DNA from: Candidatus Eiseniibacteriota bacterium
GTDB taxonomy: Bacteria > Eisenbacteria > RBG-16-71-46
Assembly (NCBI GenBank): GCA_005893185.1
Contig: VBOS01000103.1
Span: 1,050 to 8,306 of the forward strand
Direction: 5' to 3'
DNA length: 7,257 bases
Of this stretch, positions 5,964 to 7,257 are shown piece after piece. Both the position numbers and the translations under genes were made by a program. Each line of letters starts with the position of its first letter. Within the stretch, counting starts at the first letter, position 1. Under the pieces are notes generated by a model that was not told the DNA's origin, did not search any database, and saw only the letters and a list, made by a program, of their open reading frames with translations.

Positions 5964-7257
5964 TCAGGGCCTCCCGCGCGCCGCGATCTCAGCGCGCGCC
6001 GCCCGCAGAGATGCGGCCTCCGCGCGCGTCGGCGCCCGCTGCGCCGCCGACTCCAGGAACGCCATCGCATCTGGAACGCGCTTCTGGCGCACCAGGCATT
6101 CCGCCAGCCGCCGGGCCATGACGGCGTAGCGCTCGGGCCGGTTCGACGGATAGCGGAGCCCTTCGCTGTAGGCTGCGATCGCGTGGTTCGAGAATCCGAA
6201 GAACTCGTAGTTCAAACCGAGGTTGTAGTAGAACGCCTGCTCTTCACCCGTGAGCCGGGACGACTTCGCGATCTCGAGGCGCGGGAGCGGACCCGGCACC
6301 CGCGAGGCGAACGGCCGATCGTGCGAGGGATTCCGGTAGATCGCGATGGCCGAGCCGGTCCCGCTGGCGGGGAATTCCTGCACCATGGGCCAGCGGGCTC
6401 TGAGGCTGTCGTAGAACGCGAGCTGGGGAGCGAAGCGCAGCGGATCCATCTGGTACCGGTCGCGCACCGCGCCGGTCACGACGACGTAGTCCGCGGGCTC
6501 GTAGAGAGCGAGATCGTAGAATCGGGCGGACTGCTCGGGCGCCATCGCGATCAGCGCGATGTACTCGATGGCATAGACGCGCGGCTGGTAGTTCGCCCTC
6601 CGCAGCCCGTCTTTCAGGTCCTCGTCCCATCCCAGGATGGTCCGCGCGCTCAGCAGGTCGGGGCCGTACATCTCGGTGGCGATGAAGCTCCCGGACGGCA
6701 GCTGACTCTCGATCCACGCCTTGGCGCGAGCCCTCGTGTCGCCTTCGAGCGTCCCCAGATAGGCTCGGTACCCGATGACGAGCGGAGCGGCGAATGCGAG
6801 GGTTGCGATCGCGAGGACGGCCGCCCGCCAAGATGCACGCCGGGCCATGCCACGCTGCGCGCCCTCCGCCGCCAGCGCGGCCGCAAAGACGGTGCCGAGC
6901 GGAACCAGGGGCATCACATAGCTGTCAGCCACCCTGGACCACGAGCCCACGACCGCCGCGAATGGCACGAAGAAGCCGCCGACCACGATCGCCCAGCGCG
7001 CGCGGCGAAAGCCCACGAAGTAGAAGAGGCCGGCCGCGCTCGCGAGCCCGAGCGTCGGGCCCATCATGCGCGAGATCCAGTCGCGCGCGTAGGGAAGCCA
7101 CGCTCTTCCCGCCTCGTCTCCCAAGTGCCCGAGCCGCATGTGCTCGCCCGCCATCGACAGCTCGCGCCACGCCGAGCGCGCGTCGATGAACACGAAGGGC
7201 GATGTCACGAGCAGGGCGAACAGGAACGCTCCGAGCACCGCCGCGATCTGGACGCTC
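5964..7257 (-). CDS. GT-C membrane glycosyltransferase (PMT/GT39-like), C-terminal part with TPR-like tail; 5' end outside window
   Basis: Likely a polytopic inner-membrane enzyme that transfers a sugar from a polyprenyl-phosphate carrier to protein or glycan. Only the C-terminal 430 or so residues are present. The frame is open to the window edge, and the GTG at 7236-7238 lies within a membrane helix, so it is not a real start. Numbering from that GTG: membrane helices lie at about 1-17, 59-77, 82-99 and 107-124 (the D-S-Y-V-M-P-L-V-P-L segment matches the R-Y-L-L-P-L-x-P-L pattern of PMT_2 enzymes) and 138-157. A soluble domain opens with DTRARAKAWIESQLPSGS, a typical post-membrane signature of this superfamily. 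Residues about 333-366 (YYNLGLNYEFFG ... AIAAYSEGL) and 370-404 (MARRLAECLVRQKR ... AMAFLESAAQRAP) look like two TPR units. The catalytic N-terminal loop is not in the window, so the donor and acceptor cannot be named. It converges on gene C. Confidence 0.75.
   Translation of the reverse strand, partial: SVQIAAVLGAFLFALLVTSPFVFIDARSAWRELSMAGEHMRLGHLGDEAGRAWLPYARDWISRMMGPTLGLASAAGLFYFVGFRRARWAIVVGGFFVPFAAVVGSWSRVADSYVMPLVPLGTVFAAALAAEGAQRGMARRASWRAAVLAIATLAFAAPLVIGYRAYLGTLEGDTRARAKAWIESQLPSGSFIATEMYGPDLLSARTILGWDEDLKDGLRRANYQPRVYAIEYIALIAMAPEQSARFYDLALYEPADYVVVTGAVRDRYQMDPLRFAPQLAFYDSLRARWPMVQEFPASGTGSAIAIYRNPSHDRPFASRVPGPLPRLEIAKSSRLTGEEQAFYYNLGLNYEFFGFSNHAIAAYSEGLRYPSNRPERYAVMARRLAECLVRQKRVPDAMAFLESAAQRAPTRAEAASLRAARAEIAARGRP

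Noticed and set aside
5925..6121. Extension of gene C in its first frame to the stop at 6121
   Set aside because: After the 43-bp duplication this frame is off the conserved one, loses the CxxCP and C-terminal domain, and runs antisense into the glycosyltransferase gene.

Overview
The window is about 7.26 kb of high-GC DNA from a bacterium. It has four genes or gene remnants reading rightward and packed head to tail, then one partial gene reading leftward at the right edge. There is no RNA gene, mobile element or CRISPR array, and no gene-free stretch longer than about 40 bases. The organism is probably an uncultivated bacterium of the FCB/Eisenbacteria/Latescibacteria type. That is inferred from the first protein, which has a glycine-serine 'ALWVGA' N-terminal region, DDDGDG acidic repeats and a C-terminal 'VVPNPYRG ... 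GVYLF' FlgD-like beta domain, a layout common in secreted proteins of those lineages. No marker gene is present to confirm it.

Layout. (1) 2-2389: large secreted multidomain protein with a FlgD-like C-terminal domain; its start is probably just left of the window. (2) 2386-about 3633: a lipoprotein with an LVGC lipobox, an SbsA/Big_5-type Ig-like domain and a further beta-rich region. No stop codon separates it from the next gene, so the frame runs on to 4596. (3) 3634-4769: an exported protein of unrecognised family (B), broken by an apparent one-base loss near 4490. (4) 4766-5924: a lipoprotein paralogue of B (C), broken by an exact 43-bp tandem duplication at 5262-5350. (5) 5964-7257, minus strand: C-terminal part of a GT-C (PMT/GT39-like) membrane glycosyltransferase with a periplasmic domain and a TPR-like tail. 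A small inverted repeat at 5936-5955 lies between the converging ends.

Relations. Genes 1 to 4 look like one operon of exported or surface proteins: gene 2 starts on ATGA over the stop of gene 1, and gene C starts on GTGA over the stop of gene B. The GTGA overlap falls in the shifted frame of B, which independently supports the B frameshift. With both lesions repaired in silico, B (378 aa) and C (371 aa) are nearly collinear. Landmarks DSLG, WLFW, CxxCP, Y-x-TFV and a terminal W-x-I strand lie within 1 to 4 residues of each other over most of the length, and about 14 residues apart at the end. They form an apparently undescribed duplicated family of secreted proteins.

The most notable point is that three consecutive reading-frame anomalies (missing stop, one-base loss, 43-bp duplication) sit between two intact genes. 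Whether this is gene decay, a reversible tandem-repeat switch or assembly error cannot be settled from one sequence.
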